64,000 nt of DNA from Lewinellaceae bacterium. GTDB taxonomy: Bacteria > Bacteroidota > Bacteroidia > Chitinophagales > Saprospiraceae. Under the pieces are notes generated by a model. It was given only the letters and a program-made list of their open reading frames with translations. It had not been told where the DNA came from and made no database searches. Shown one piece after another: positions 63,470-64,000 of this stretch (positions are counted from its first letter, which is position 1; each line of letters starts with the position of its first letter). A program made the translations under genes and the position numbers. The stretch is from assembly GCA_020636195.1 (NCBI GenBank), contig JACJYH010000004.1:186001-250000 (forward strand), read 5' to 3'.

Positions 63470-64000
63470 TGTACCCTTGGCGTTATTGAGTTTTATTGCT
63501 ATTTTTTGGATGTCTTGCAGCAGTCCAAAGGTGAACTTCAGATTTGCGCTCATTAGAGAAAACTACAAGTCTGTTGACCATGCAGATAGGTTGAAAACCG
63601 ATAAAACAGAAGTCACTTCCACTTATTTTCAAATGGAAGGTCCAGCATGGGAAAATGAAAATATTGCTTTTAGAAACTATTTTGACGAGCGGAATGGCAT
63701 TGATATTTTTGGTAAAAAAACACACAAAATGGTATTGGACTCCGTTGGAATTGCTCAGAATTACCATGAAATGCAAACATGGGGAATGGATATCTTAAAG
63801 GTGGGTAACTCGCTTGGAGCAGGAGCAATAGGTTTGATCATAGGTGACACATTATATCGGATAGGACCAAATGCGGATGCTGATTTCAAGTTATTGGAAA
63901 AGTCAAAACGCCGCATTGCATTTGAATTGAATTTTTATAACTGGCGTGTTCAAGACAGAGTTTACAATGTCACACATACCATTTCTATGAAAGCCGGTAC
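63444..64000 (+). CDS. DUF4861-family lipoprotein (partial, C-terminus beyond window)
   Basis: A frame from ATG 63444 stays open to the right edge (185 codons). The N-terminus has a hydrophobic stretch and a lipobox ending at C25 (FWMSCSS). The body reads EGPAWENENIAFRNYFDERN, then GIDIFGKKTHKMVLDSVG and MQTWGMDILKVGNSLGAG, the signature of the DUF4861 family found in Bacteroidota glycan-utilisation loci. The biochemical function of the family is not known to me; an enzymatic role on uronate-containing oligosaccharides is suggested by its genomic company. It overlaps the beta-helix lipoprotein gene by 26 bp in another frame, so the operon continues past the window. Confidence 0.8.
   Translation, partial: MKNTVGRNNVPLALLSFIAIFWMSCSSPKVNFRFALIRENYKSVDHADRLKTDKTEVTSTYFQMEGPAWENENIAFRNYFDERNGIDIFGKKTHKMVLDSVGIAQNYHEMQTWGMDILKVGNSLGAGAIGLIIGDTLYRIGPNADADFKLLEKSKRRIAFELNFYNWRVQDRVYNVTHTISMKAG

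Overview
The window is an AT-rich chromosomal segment of a Bacteroidota bacterium, most likely from the Saprospiraceae or relatives. The evidence is the number of type IX secretion (T9SS) cargo proteins with C-terminal sorting domains, a PorP/SprF plus PorE-like plus type B adhesin cassette, promoters of the Bacteroidota form TTTG-N19-21-TAnnTTTG, few Shine-Dalgarno sequences, and TonB-dependent receptors with N-terminal carboxypeptidase-regulatory-like domains. I saw no rRNA, tRNA, CRISPR array, prophage or intact insertion sequence.

Layout. 0-10.5 kb: a partial BatE-like TPR gene, a methyltransferase/glycosyltransferase pair, a NhaD-type Na+/H+ antiporter, an exported glutaredoxin-like protein, the translation factor LepA and a large secreted GH13 amylase-family enzyme. 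10.5-18.2 kb: a minus-strand cassette of a PKD-rich type B T9SS adhesin, a PorE-like OmpA protein and a PorP/SprF protein. 18.2-23.4 kb: a decayed, low-density zone with small secreted proteins, a truncated membrane glycosyltransferase fragment, a broken T9SS remnant and an 11-bp tandem repeat.

23.4-64 kb is a large glycan-utilisation locus for a rhamnose- and uronate-containing polysaccharide (rhamnogalacturonan-, ulvan- or gum-like; the exact substrate cannot be read from the sequence). It holds all steps of L-rhamnose catabolism: RhaT uptake, GH78 rhamnosidase, RhaI isomerase, an RhaB-type kinase, a fused aldolase/lactaldehyde dehydrogenase (RhaEW), and LldD for lactate to pyruvate. It also holds KduI and KduD for unsaturated uronate products, a GH2 glycosidase, two esterases, two related Ig/beta-helix proteins that are candidate depolymerases, a 599-residue acidic secreted protein of unknown function, and a DUF4861 gene running off the right edge. 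There is no SusD. Instead, each of two paralogous TonB-dependent receptors is followed by a T9SS-exported parallel-beta-helix protein from one paralogous family.

A LacI-family regulator lies in the locus. An identical 12-bp core within a CG-centred operator occurs in front of both receptor operons and of the operon containing the regulator. In the two receptor promoters the -33 TTTG element lies inside the operator. This ties the scattered, divergent operons into one likely regulon.
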